The position numbers and the translations under genes are program-made. 64,000 nucleotides of DNA from Lotus japonicus (lineage: Eukaryota > Streptophyta > Magnoliopsida > Fabales > Fabaceae): contig NC_080045.1 in NCBI RefSeq assembly GCF_012489685.1, positions 49,001,096 to 49,065,095 on the forward strand. The letters are read 5' to 3'. A model generated the notes under the pieces. That model did not search any database. It was not told where the DNA came from and saw only the letters and a list, made by a program, of their open reading frames with translations. This document shows, piece by piece, positions 21,581 to 31,265 of this stretch (its first letter is position 1; every line of letters begins with the position of its first letter).

Positions 21581-22192
21581 GATGATGACAAAACAAGTAT
21601 TTTGATGAACAATTTTTACACAATAAACTGAATACACAAGAAGGAAAAGATCAAAGAATAAACTTATCCTTGTGTAACAGTTTGCTATGCTCTTTCTGAA
21701 TCTAGGACAACACCTGTTTCTGAGCTAGGGTCTCCCCCTGACTCCCCCTGAATCTATGACTTGATGAATTTGTGAAGATTCTAGATTCGGAGTCTGGTTA
21801 TGTGATCAGAATTTACGCTTGAAGAGATGTATACTCATCAGTAGTGATGGTTTCAGAACTTAGCGTATCTCACATAATAACATAGAGTCTTGTCCAGATA
21901 TAATTGGAATAAAGCGTTAGAAGCAAGATTAGTTCAAAATGTATTCCTTATCTGAGACGCTTGACATTATCTATGTGCTATAAGTATTGATACTTATTCT
22001 CCTCTACTGGTTTTATGTAATATAAAAATTTATCAAAACCAATTTATGTACTCCCCCTTTTTGTCATAGTCAAAAAGAGTGAAAAACACAATCAACAATA
22101 GCAATAACAGAGAAATGATGCAAACAAGATAGGTTATTATTATTGAATGGAGAAAAAGTACAAAGGATCGAGAGGAAAGAAGAAGACTAAGC

Positions 22193-22609
22193 CTAGACAA
22201 ACAGAAAAGCTCGAGAATTCTTCATGGAGAGAAGTTGAAGATGGAGAGGACGAATGTCCTTATTAATTGAGGCTAACTGAGTAGCCAAATCTTCCTTCAA
22301 GGCAACATTCTCCTGGACAGCCTCTGGATCCGCTTCATGATGATCTTCCTCATATTCCAGAAGCATGCAAATGCCCTGGAGCTGAGCTTCGATGTCCTCC
22401 TGGCGATTGGTCAGACGGAGGAGATCATTCAGAACATCTTGAAGGTTCTGAAGACAGTGAGTCTGATGAGAAGTGAGCCAACAGGTCATAAGATGCTCAA
22501 TCTTCTCAAGAGCTTGAGAGATCTGAGAGGAAGAAAGATTAACACTCCATGGAAAAACTTGGTCAAATACCAAAGTCTTGAGGTCAGAAATTAAGTCGAC
22601 AGAAGTCAT
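22193..22609 (-). CDS. small ORF after the env-like ORF (unknown, coiled-coil-like)
   Basis: A 138-residue ORF starts with ATG at 22609 and lies between the env-like ORF and the 3' LTR, on the element's coding strand. It is Leu- and Gln-rich with heptad-like spacing (ISQALEKIEHLMTCW, LNDLLRLTNRQEDIEAQL) and an acidic stretch EYEEDHHEADPEA. No zinc site, signal peptide or membrane span is seen. I do not recognise it. It may be a real accessory ORF or a captured piece; composition looks coding. Confidence 0.5.
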   Translation of the reverse strand: MTSVDLISDLKTLVFDQVFPWSVNLSSSQISQALEKIEHLMTCWLTSHQTHCLQNLQDVLNDLLRLTNRQEDIEAQLQGICMLLEYEEDHHEADPEAVQENVALKEDLATQLASINKDIRPLHLQLLSMKNSRAFLFV

Positions 22610-22854
22610 TCTTGAACTATGGAGAATGGAACAGAATGATAAGGAAGTGAATGGCGTTGTGATGGAGAAGAAGGATTGCGGAGATTATAAGGAGAAAAAA
22701 TAACAAAAAATCATGCATAAAACGTATCAAATCATAAAGGCATGTGAGTTACTAAACGGACGGTGCATTGAATCAGATAGAATAATTAAACAAAGTCAGC
22801 ATAAAGTAAATGCAGTCATAACAATTAAATGTATGCATGATAGAGATGAGGAAT

Positions 22855-25800
22855 TCAAGGCTTGGAAGAGGAGGGAAGGTTGTCCATGAGGTACTTCATG
22901 ATTGCTTCCATTTTGCCTGAGGACTCTTGAATTTGCTTGCTTTGCTCATTCTGAATACGTCCTTGTTCCTCAACCATCTGAAATAACCTCTGCTGATCGT
23001 TCTGAATTCTGTCAATTCGGGCAGCAAGAACTTCAACTTCTGGAGCTGGATCAGATGTAGGAACTTCTGGAGCTTGAACATGAGGAGCAACTTCAGCCTC
23101 TGATGACATTGCAATATCAACTTGAATTGGCCCTTGCTTCTGAACTTCATCAGCATCTGCATCTTCCAGAATGACTATGCCATCTGTGCTTTCTTCTTCT
23201 TCCTCTGCTGATACCATCACAGCATCTTCCGAGGTGCATGCAGAGACAACACATGGTCTTTCAGCCATAGCTCTTCTCAAGGGTTCACAGACCTTGTGTA
23301 GCACTCTCTGCCTGTGCTCATAGGCCCTTTCGGATGCATCATGAACTCTTAGTCTTTTCTCCCTGCTAAGTTGCTTCTGAAGTTCATGACCTTTGCCTTC
23401 TGACCATCTCTCAAATGCAGACCATAGACTATCAATGAGAGAAGCATCAAACTGATTATCAGTTACCTGATACAGCCAGTTCAACCTTCTGGTGGCCTCT
23501 TCAGAAAACTCCTGAATGAGTTGAGGAAGATTCTGAGGAAGGAAGGAGGTGGCCAGGGTCAGAACAGGCTGAGGAGTTCTGGCAGCATTGGAGCTTGAAG
23601 CATTTGATTCATCCATGTTCTCTGAGAGAGTGGAACCAATCTCATGGACCTTCTCTACGCCTGAGTGATCTGATTCATCCATATACTCAGCTTCAGAAAT
23701 AGTATCTGGCCTTTGCCTTGAGGTGACAGTCTTCTCAGGTGAAGTGAAACTCAGATCCTGTGAGTTGACTGCTGAGTAGTTAGACAAAGACACATAGGAG
23801 GTCTCAGCAGCATCTGGAATCCGATCTTCAAAATTGGAAGCAATTTGTTGAAGAGGCTTCACATTGAAGGGCGGCTCAAGGATCTGGACATCATCATCTT
23901 CCTTTTCTTTCTCAGCAGGGATCTCACCAGTTTGGGTTATGAGAAAGGTGTGTGGAGTGGATGCTGGCTTGGGAGTGAATTGCTCAACTAAGGTTTTTAG
24001 AGTTGCCTCACTTTGAATAATGCCTTGAATGAAGGAATTGAAAGGAGGTACTGGTTCAGTTGGGATGGATGTGGAAGAAGTGTAAATTGGAATGGAAGGG
24101 ATGGCTGTGGTAGCTGTTTGGTTGGTTGAAGTAGGAGCTTGAGGTTCAGCTTGTGTGTGAGTTTGTGTTTCAGGTTGAGTGGGTGCTGTTTGGTTTAAGG
24201 TAGGCATGGAAGTAGATATAGGCAGGGGTTGTTCAGGTATAACTACTAAAGTAGAATCAGAATTAATGCTTTCAGTAATTACCTTACTGGGGCTTCTGAT
24301 GGGTGAGGTTCTGGTGAGTTTGACAGCCCTTGCTGGATCAGAAGTTCTTTTAGATCTTCTTTCACGTTGTACTTCTGAAGCAGATTCAGAAGCTTGTTCT
24401 GCAACTGTCTCTCTCTGCTGAAGGGGACCTTTCAGAGGCAGCTTTCTTCTTCTTACCAAGTGTACCTCATCAGAATCTGTGGATTCTTCAGCCTCGGATG
24501 AGTCTCTTATACCCTGAATCACATTCTGGATGATCTCATGGTCATCCTGCTCATCTTCCTCTTCCTCAAGAATGATTTTGCGTCTCTTAGCCCGAGGCCT
24601 GTCTTCATCTGCAGTCTCCTCACTTGAGGGGTCTACCCATGTGTCTTCTGAGCTTTCAGAATCAGACATTTGTTGTTGTTGAGTTGAGGTTCTCTTCAGA
24701 GGCCTTTCAGAAGATGGTTCCCTGATGATCACAGTCTTGGAAGCAGCCTTCTTCTTTGCAGGTTCCTCTATCAGAATCCCTTTTCCCTTAGGATCTGAGG
24801 GCTTGCTGCTTGTTGCTCTACTGGATTTCCTGGTAACCAGTTGAGGAGGACTTTCAGGAAGAGTATTGACAAATTCTGTAAGGGTGATTGGATCACCTTG
24901 ACTTCTGAGCATCCTGACATATTCCAGAATGCATGCTGGATTGTCCTTCTTGGACCAAATGGGAAAGTCATCAATGGGGTAATTTCTCCGACGAACTTCA
25001 TCAAAGGTGTCTTCTTTGGGAGCAACTTTAATCTTCTCAATGATCTGCATTTTCTTCAATTTTGTGCCATTGAGAGCATCACCAACTGTCATGGCCAGAT
25101 CTTCGTGAAGTCCAAGATCTGATAGAGTCTTGACAAGCTTATTTTGGACGAAGATGTCTGACAGCAGCCTTCCATACGGAATGTAAGAGATGAATCTTTT
25201 GTTCTCAGAACCAGTTGTGGTCCTTGATTTTTCAACACATTCCTTCAGATAATTGAAAAGTAGGAATGGCAGACATATAAGCTCACCAGTTGAAATATAG
25301 TACATAATTACCTTCTGAGTTGCATTCAGGTAATCAGTTCCTCCAGTTCTGGGGTGAATACAGTGCATGAAGATCTTTTGCCAAATCTTCATTTCAGACT
25401 TCAAGTCCTTAATGTTGTACTTGGTTCTCTCGTGAGACCAGTTATTATAGAGCGCCTTGTTGACCACGGTCCTCATTCCAGCAACATTTGCTTCAACATT
25501 CTTGATCCTTTTTCCCTGCTGAAACTCCATACCCAGCAGTTTTGCTATAGATTCTTCAGAGATCACAATTTTCTTGTCCAGTACATGGGAGACGACGTAG
25601 TAGTCGTTGCAAACTGCATTCTTCCAGAACTCGACAACCAATTTGTGATAGATTGGACCAACGAGCCTGTTGAAGTACCTAGACCATCCTTGAAACTCGA
25701 CTTGGTTCCTAATATCAAACCCATGTTGAGCAAGATTATCAAAATCAACTCTTGCTTCGCAGCACACACTCAGTTCTTCCACTTTCTTTGCACAGGTGAC

Positions 25801-25917
25801 AACATTTGGTGCATTCAGAATCTTCTGTGCTTCCTCGAGTCTTTGCTTCTCTTGATCTTTGGCAGTTTGTGTGGTAGAAGCAGAAACATTCGCCTTAGGT
25901 TTCCTTGATTTGCCCAT
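22855..25917 (-). CDS. env-like ORF of the Sirevirus-type element
   Basis: The open frame starts at an ATG at 26010, but MGKSRKPKANV at 25917 is the more natural start, giving 1020 residues. The N-terminal third (about residues 45-330) resembles the domain annotated in many plant genomes as a putative plant transposon protein (GFDIRNQVEFQGW, NDYYVVSHVLDKKIVISEES). The middle is long, disordered and rich in Ser, Thr, Pro and Glu with basic patches (RPRAKRRK). The last 60 residues form a coiled coil (RIDRIQNDQQRLFQMVEEQG). No clear membrane span is visible, so a fusion-envelope role is not supported; env-like here is a positional name. The frame is intact, unlike pol. A 330-bp gap separates it from the pol stop at 26346. 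Confidence 0.8.
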   Translation of the reverse strand: MGKSRKPKANVSASTTQTAKDQEKQRLEEAQKILNAPNVVTCAKKVEELSVCCEARVDFDNLAQHGFDIRNQVEFQGWSRYFNRLVGPIYHKLVVEFWKNAVCNDYYVVSHVLDKKIVISEESIAKLLGMEFQQGKRIKNVEANVAGMRTVVNKALYNNWSHERTKYNIKDLKSEMKIWQKIFMHCIHPRTGGTDYLNATQKVIMYYISTGELICLPFLLFNYLKECVEKSRTTTGSENKRFISYIPYGRLLSDIFVQNKLVKTLSDLGLHEDLAMTVGDALNGTKLKKMQIIEKIKVAPKEDTFDEVRRRNYPIDDFPIWSKKDNPACILEYVRMLRSQGDPITLTEFVNTLPESPPQLVTRKSSRATSSKPSDPKGKGILIEEPAKKKAASKTVIIREPSSERPLKRTSTQQQQMSDSESSEDTWVDPSSEETADEDRPRAKRRKIILEEEEDEQDDHEIIQNVIQGIRDSSEAEESTDSDEVHLVRRRKLPLKGPLQQRETVAEQASESASEVQRERRSKRTSDPARAVKLTRTSPIRSPSKVITESINSDSTLVVIPEQPLPISTSMPTLNQTAPTQPETQTHTQAEPQAPTSTNQTATTAIPSIPIYTSSTSIPTEPVPPFNSFIQGIIQSEATLKTLVEQFTPKPASTPHTFLITQTGEIPAEKEKEDDDVQILEPPFNVKPLQQIASNFEDRIPDAAETSYVSLSNYSAVNSQDLSFTSPEKTVTSRQRPDTISEAEYMDESDHSGVEKVHEIGSTLSENMDESNASSSNAARTPQPVLTLATSFLPQNLPQLIQEFSEEATRRLNWLYQVTDNQFDASLIDSLWSAFERWSEGKGHELQKQLSREKRLRVHDASERAYEHRQRVLHKVCEPLRRAMAERPCVVSACTSEDAVMVSAEEEEESTDGIVILEDADADEVQKQGPIQVDIAMSSEAEVAPHVQAPEVPTSDPAPEVEVLAARIDRIQNDQQRLFQMVEEQGRIQNEQSKQIQESSGKMEAIMKYLMDNLPSSSKP

Positions 25918-26345
25918 GATTCTTAGAGATGGAGGTTTAGGGTTTAGAGAGAAAGGGGAAATGTTGGAGGAAGAAATATGAATGAATGCAATGCACACGG
26001 ATAGTTTCAAAACCGTAAGTGTAAGTGAGTGGGAGATCGTGTGTGACAGTGAATATAGTGGGTTTAATGGTAACCGTTGACAGTTTTTCTAAGAAATTAA
26101 AGGCAAAATCAATGGTTATAAAGTATATAGTCTGAAAATAGCATAGTAGAGGAGAGTAGACATCATCATTATAGCAGATATACCACGCGACTCAAGGAAC
26201 TATGTCACAAATGAGGTGACACGTGTATTGTTGTCTACCACGGAAGTTTAACCAGTGGGTTAAGTGCTTCTGATCGAGTAACTTCTGAAAGGGGTAATAT
26301 CTGATGACTTCAGAGGTACCATGGTCAGAAGTTCTGAAGAAAACC

Positions 26346-27044
26346 TTACTCTGGACAAAAATCCATGTTTAGGTTTTCAAGAATAAATAAAAACCTATCT
26401 TCTGCCAAGGGCTTAGTAAAGATATCTGCCCACTGATGGTCAGTATCAACATACTCTAATGATAGAGTGCCCTTCTGAACATGATCACGAATATAATGAT
26501 ACTTTACCTCTATATGCTTTGCTCTTGAGTGTAGAATGGGATTCTTGCTGAGTGAAATAGCAGCTGTGTTGTCACAGTAGATGGGAACTTTCTTCATAGA
26601 CAAGCCATAATCTTCTAGATGATTCTTCATCCATATGGTTTGTATACAACAAGTGGCAGCTGAAACATATTCTGCTTCTGCAGTTGATAGAGCAATTGTG
26701 TTCTGTCTCTTGCTTGACCATGTGACAAGATTTGATCCAAGGAAGTGACAGCTTCCAGAAGTGCTTTTCCTTTCCACTCTATCTCCAGCAAAGTCAGCAT
26801 CACAAAAACCTGAAAGTGTATACTCTGATGTTTTTCTATACATCAAGCCAAGGTTAGTAGTTCCTTTCAGATATTTGAGGATCCTCTTAACAGCAGTTAA
26901 GTGAGTCTCTCTAGGATCTGATTGGAATCTAGCACAGAGATGCACACTAAACAATATATCAGGTCTAGATGCAGTTAAGTAAAGAAGAGAGCCTATAATT
27001 CCATGATAGAGCTTCTGACAAACCTTTGAGGAAGCATCTGACAA
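26346..27044 (-). pseudogene. Copia pol: end of RT and RNase H
   Basis: Contains GSLLYLTASRPDILFSVHLC, then RNase H motifs: GFCDADFAGD (first Asp), STAEAEYVSAA (Glu), YCDNTAAI (Asp) and WADIFTKPLAEDRF. It ends in a normal TAA. The part joining it to the RT frame is damaged (see 26993-27904), so it cannot be made from this copy without a frame change. Confidence 0.9.
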
Positions 27045-27904
27045 ACCTTTGAGATGTTGCAGTCACTCATGTTGAACTTCTTCAGAAGTTCCAGGGTGTA
27101 CTTCTTCTGATGGATGTAGGTGACTCCTGGTCGTTGATCTATTTGAATTCCCAGGAAGTATTTAAGTTCTCCCATCATGCTCATTTCAAATTCAGCCTGC
27201 ATTAACTTAGAGAATTCATTGCACAAGGAGGGATTAGCAGAACCAAAAATGATATCATCAACATAAATCTGAACTATAAGAATGTCATTCTTATAGGTTC
27301 TGCAGAAAAGAGTATTGCCACCTTTACCCCTTACAAACTCATTCTGTAGAAGAAAGGAGCTGAGCCTTTCATACCACGCTCTGGGAGCTTGTTTCAATCC
27401 GTAGAGTGACTTCTTGAGCTTGTAGACATGCTCTGGATGTTTGTTGTCCTCAAAGCCTGGAGGTTGCTTGACATACACTTCTTCTGAAATGTAGCCATTG
27501 AGGAAGGCACTTTTGACGTCCATCTGATGGAGAATGATGTTGTGATTTACTGAGAATGAAATCAAAAGCCTTATAGCTTCAAGCCTTGCTACTGGAGCAA
27601 AGGTCTCAGTGTAATCAATTCCCTCTTGTTGACTGTAGCCTTGAGCCACCAGTCTTGCCTTGTTTCTTGTTACTTCTCCTCTTTCATTTAGCTTGTTTCT
27701 GAACACCCACTTGGTTCCTATGACATGGAAACCTTTAGGTTTAGGCATTAAGGTCCATACATCATTCTTGGTGAACTGATCTAGCTCTTCTTGCATTGCT
27801 TGAATCCAGCCTTTGTCTTCAAGAGCTTCATCAACTGATTTTGGCTCAATGAGAGACACAAATCCCTTCAGACTCAGAAGAGTCTCTTCTGAAGGTTTGA
27901 GCAT
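26993..27904 (-). pseudogene. Copia pol: reverse transcriptase
   Basis: The RT core is clear: [63 protein letters not shown] and the catalytic [10 protein letters not shown]. The frame then runs into a stop after a 17-bp direct repeat (TCTGACAAACCTTTGAG at 27014 and 27037, 23 bp apart). As 23 is not a multiple of three, the duplication shifts the frame. The usual Pro-rich linker before RNase H also seems to be missing. Upstream, two in-frame TAA codons (27950-27952 and 28121-28123) cut it off from integrase. Confidence 0.92.
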
Positions 27905-28120
27905 AGACCTGGTTCTGACGGGAGCATCTTTGTTGCCAATGATCAGTTCTTATGGATGAGAAGCAACTATTCTTTTCTTCTTCTGAAGTTGATCAGAAGT
28001 TGTTGGAACATCCTCAAATGCTTCTGCCTCTGAAGCAACATCTTCTGGGCTTTTCATTGGTTGATTTGCTTCTGAACAATCAATGCTTAAATCTGCAAAT
28101 CTTTCAAACAGCTTTGACTT

Positions 28121-29560
28121 TTATGAGCCAAGCTTATCATCAAATCTAATCTGGATAGATTCCTCAACAGTTTGATGAATAATATTATAAATTCTAAGAC
28201 CTTTAGATCTTTCAGAATAACCAAGAAAATAACATTTTAAAGCTTTAGAATCGAATTTACCCAATTGCTCCTTGGTGTTGAGCATGTAGCAACAGGTTCC
28301 AAAAGGATGGAAGTGAGAAATATCAGGTTGCCTTCCTTTGCATAGCTCATAAGGAGTTTTCTCCAGAATTGGTCTAATGGAGATTCTGTTCTGAATGTAG
28401 CATGCAGTGTTGATTGCCTCTGCCCAGAAGTGCTTGGCCATACTTGATTCTTGCATCATGGTGCGAGCCATCTCCTGAAGAGTTCTATTCTTTCTTTCAA
28501 CTACTCCATTTTGTTGAGGAGTGCGAGGACAAGAGAAGTTATGGGAGATTCCTTGAGAGTTGAATAAATCTTCAAAAGCTTTGTTCTCAAATTCTCCACC
28601 ATGGTCACTTCTGATAGTAATCACGGAAGATTGAAACTCCTTCTGAACTTGGGTAATGAAGTTGGTAAACACAGTATGTGTTTCATCTTTGTGCCTTAGG
28701 AACTTTACCCATGTCCACCTGCTATAATCATCTACAATGACTAACCCATACTTCTTTCCTCCAATGGATTCAGTTTTCACTGGTCCAAAGAGATCAATGT
28801 GAAGTAGCTCAAGGGGCCTTGTTGTAGATACTACATTCTTTGCTTTAAAAGGTTTCTTGGTGAATTTACCCTTCTGACAAGCTTCACATAGAGCCTCTGA
28901 TGAATACTTCAGATGAGGCAATCCTCTGACGAGATTTAGCTTGCTAAGATGAGAGATTTTCCTGAGACTTGCATGTCCTAGACGTCTGTGCCAGATCCAT
29001 TGCTCATCATTAACTGACATGAGACACTTAACCTTCTGAGATAGCAATTCAGAAGATCTGATTTTGTAAATATCGTTTTTCCTCTTTCCAGAAAACAGAA
29101 CAGATCCATCTGTTTGACTAACAGCTTTGCATCCGGTTTGATTGAAGATCACATCGTAACCTTTGTCAGCAATTTGGCTTATGGAGAGCAAGTTGTGAAA
29201 TAATCCTTCCACCAGAAGTACATCATTGATAACTGGAATTTTTCCATCTCCTATGGAACCTTTTCCAATAATTTTTCCCTTCTGGTTTCCTCCAAAGCCA
29301 ACGTCTCCTCCTGACTTAAGCGGTGTCAGTTCTTGGAATATAGACCTTGTGCCCGTCATGTGTCGCGAGCATCCACTGTCCAGGTACCATGACAGGTGTC
29401 TTAACTGAGCTGCATAAGATGTCTGCAACAGGAATAATTTTCGTTTTAGGTACCCATATCTTGGGTCCTTTCTTGTTAGTTTTCCCAGAAGTTCTTGGAA
29501 CTTTGGGTGCAACAGGAGGATAATGCATAGGAACCTGAGTATAGTATCTAGACATGTCAA
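28121..29560 (-). pseudogene. Copia pol: protease and integrase
   Basis: The protease active site is WYLDSGCSRHMTG. The integrase has the HHCC finger (WHRRLGHASL, then CEACQKGKF) and catalytic Asp-Asp-Glu residues (LHIDLFGPV, IRSDHGGEFEN, TPQQNGVVERKNRT). The reading stops at the TAA at 28121-28123; the same frame then continues for 57 codons to the next TAA and on into RT. The 5' part of this ORF (about 29450-29560) is probably out of the true frame, as the gag-side frame covers the same DNA. Confidence 0.92.
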
Positions 29561-29681
29561 GTTTGAACTTTCCCTTTGGTTTCACCACCTTTGGTTTAAC
29601 CTTCTCTGGAATGACCGTGCCAGCGGGAACGAAATGCTCATGCAATGGTTCGCGTTTGGGCTCAGATGACTTATCTTTCAT
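29316..29681 (-). pseudogene. gag-side frame between gag and protease
   Basis: This segment follows the gag stop in the same frame after two codons (TAA at 29685-29687, then TCC ATG). It has a basic, Pro-rich stretch (EKVKPKVVKPKGKF) and ends overlapping the protease DNA in another frame. It could be the remaining tail of gag, reached by stop readthrough, with a frame change into protease. Confidence 0.6.
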
Positions 29682-29684
29682 GGA

Positions 29685-31187
29685 TTAAAAGTAGCCAAGG
29701 CCACTGTTCCCATTTCTGCTCATGCCATAGATCATTGAAGCCATAAGACTTCTGTCTATGCCCTTTGCAAGGAACTTTTGAAACGCTTTCTCATATTTTG
29801 TCTCATACTTAACATCAGATGATGCAAGTTGATCTTCTAGCACATCATTTTTAGCACGAAGAACAGCATTGTCATTAACAAGAATATAGTTTTCATCCAT
29901 GAGTTCAGAGACTGACTTCTCATGAACTTCTATAGGGCTGGTTTTAGCAGCATATTTCTTTTTAAGATCTTTATGCTTATTTAGCAAAATATCATGTTTC
30001 TTCATTATTTCAGATAAAGCAGTTCTTAGCTCAGATAGAGAGAAGTCAGAGAATACCTCATCATCATTTTCAGAGTCTGAATCATCTTCTGAAGCTTCAG
30101 CACCTCTGCTGGTGGTAGCCATTAGAGCCTCCACAGCTTCATCTTCTTCTGACTCAGCTTCTTCAGAATCAGTTGCATCAAAGGTTATGAGGGCTTTCTT
30201 TTTGAAGACTTTTCTTGGTCTCTTGTCCTTCTTAAGCTTGGGACAGTCACTCTTGTAGTGCCCAGATTCCTTGCACTCGAAGCAAGTGACTTCCTTTCCA
30301 GATGATTTCTTCTGACCAGATGAAGATTCATATCTTCCTGAACTTTTCTTTGGTCCTTTTCCTTTGCTGTGTCTGTTCTTCCAGAGTTTGCTTAACCTCT
30401 TAGTGAAAAGAGATAGCTCTTCATCATCAGACGCGTCTGATAGCTCTTCAGATGAATTTTCCTCTTCTGCCTGATAGGCTTTTGCTTTGTCAGACTTTGA
30501 CTTAAGAGCAATAGACTTGTCTTTCTTCTGAGGCTTGTCTCCTTTGAGTTCAATCTCATGGCTTCTGAGATGACTCACGAGCTCTTCTAACTTCAAAGAG
30601 TTCAAGTTTCTGGAGAGTTTCAGGGCAGTGACAAAAGCTCTCCACTCTTTAGGCAAACTTCTGATAATCTTCTTAACATGATCACCAGTAGAGTAGCCCT
30701 TGTTTAGCACTCTGATTCCAGCAATCAGAGTTTGAAACCTTGAGTACATCTCCTCAATGGTTTCACCAGATTCCATCTTAAACTGCTCATATTGTTGTAT
30801 GAGAGCAAGAGCCTTGGTTTCCTTGACCTCTTCATTTCCTTCATGCGTCATGACCAAGGAGTCAAAGATGGATTTAGCAGTTTCTTTGTCAGAGATCTTC
30901 ACATACTCAATATATGATATTGAGCTGAATAGCATGGACTTCGCCTTGTGATGATCCTTGAAACGCTTCTTCTGAGCGTCAGTCATTTCAGAACGAGGGA
31001 TCTTCACTCCTGAAGCATCTACTGGATCAGTATAGCCTTCAATGACCATATCCCAGAGATCTGGGTCAGTGCCAAGGAAATAACATTCTATTCTATCTTT
31101 CCAGTACTCAAACTTTTCACCATCAAAGATCGGTGCTCTGAGTTGATTGTTGTTGTTGTTGTCAGCGGAAGTATTGGCTTGGGCCAT
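29685..31187 (-). CDS. gag of the Sirevirus-type element
   Basis: From MAQANTSADN at 31187 to a TAA at 29685, 500 residues. The N-terminal half is a Copia gag (UBN2-type) fold: FDGEKFEYWKDRIECYFL, then FQTLIAGIRVLNKGY and RSLPKEWRAFVTALK. A zinc knuckle follows, CFECKESGHYKSDC (CX2CX4HX4C). The C-terminal part is very acidic, then coiled-coil-like. It forms the particle that packages element RNA. This ORF looks intact. Confidence 0.93.
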   Translation of the reverse strand: MAQANTSADNNNNNQLRAPIFDGEKFEYWKDRIECYFLGTDPDLWDMVIEGYTDPVDASGVKIPRSEMTDAQKKRFKDHHKAKSMLFSSISYIEYVKISDKETAKSIFDSLVMTHEGNEEVKETKALALIQQYEQFKMESGETIEEMYSRFQTLIAGIRVLNKGYSTGDHVKKIIRSLPKEWRAFVTALKLSRNLNSLKLEELVSHLRSHEIELKGDKPQKKDKSIALKSKSDKAKAYQAEEENSSEELSDASDDEELSLFTKRLSKLWKNRHSKGKGPKKSSGRYESSSGQKKSSGKEVTCFECKESGHYKSDCPKLKKDKRPRKVFKKKALITFDATDSEEAESEEDEAVEALMATTSRGAEASEDDSDSENDDEVFSDFSLSELRTALSEIMKKHDILLNKHKDLKKKYAAKTSPIEVHEKSVSELMDENYILVNDNAVLRAKNDVLEDQLASSDVKYETKYEKAFQKFLAKGIDRSLMASMIYGMSRNGNSGLGYF

Positions 31188-31247
31188 TGTTTGTTTTTCA
31201 CACAAGGTTCTGGATCACTGAACACTGTTAGGTGTTAAAATCAGAAC

Positions 31248-31265
31248 CGGAGCTCTGATGCCAAT
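31248..31265 (-). other. primer-binding site (initiator tRNA-Met type)
   Basis: The minus strand reads ATTGGCATCAGAGCTCCGG next to the 5' LTR. TGG-ATCAGAGC matches the 3' end of plant initiator tRNA-Met with one change. Confidence 0.85.

Noticed and set aside
25354..25908. A 184-residue plus-strand ORF
   Set aside because: It is a shadow of the env-like ORF on the minus strand.
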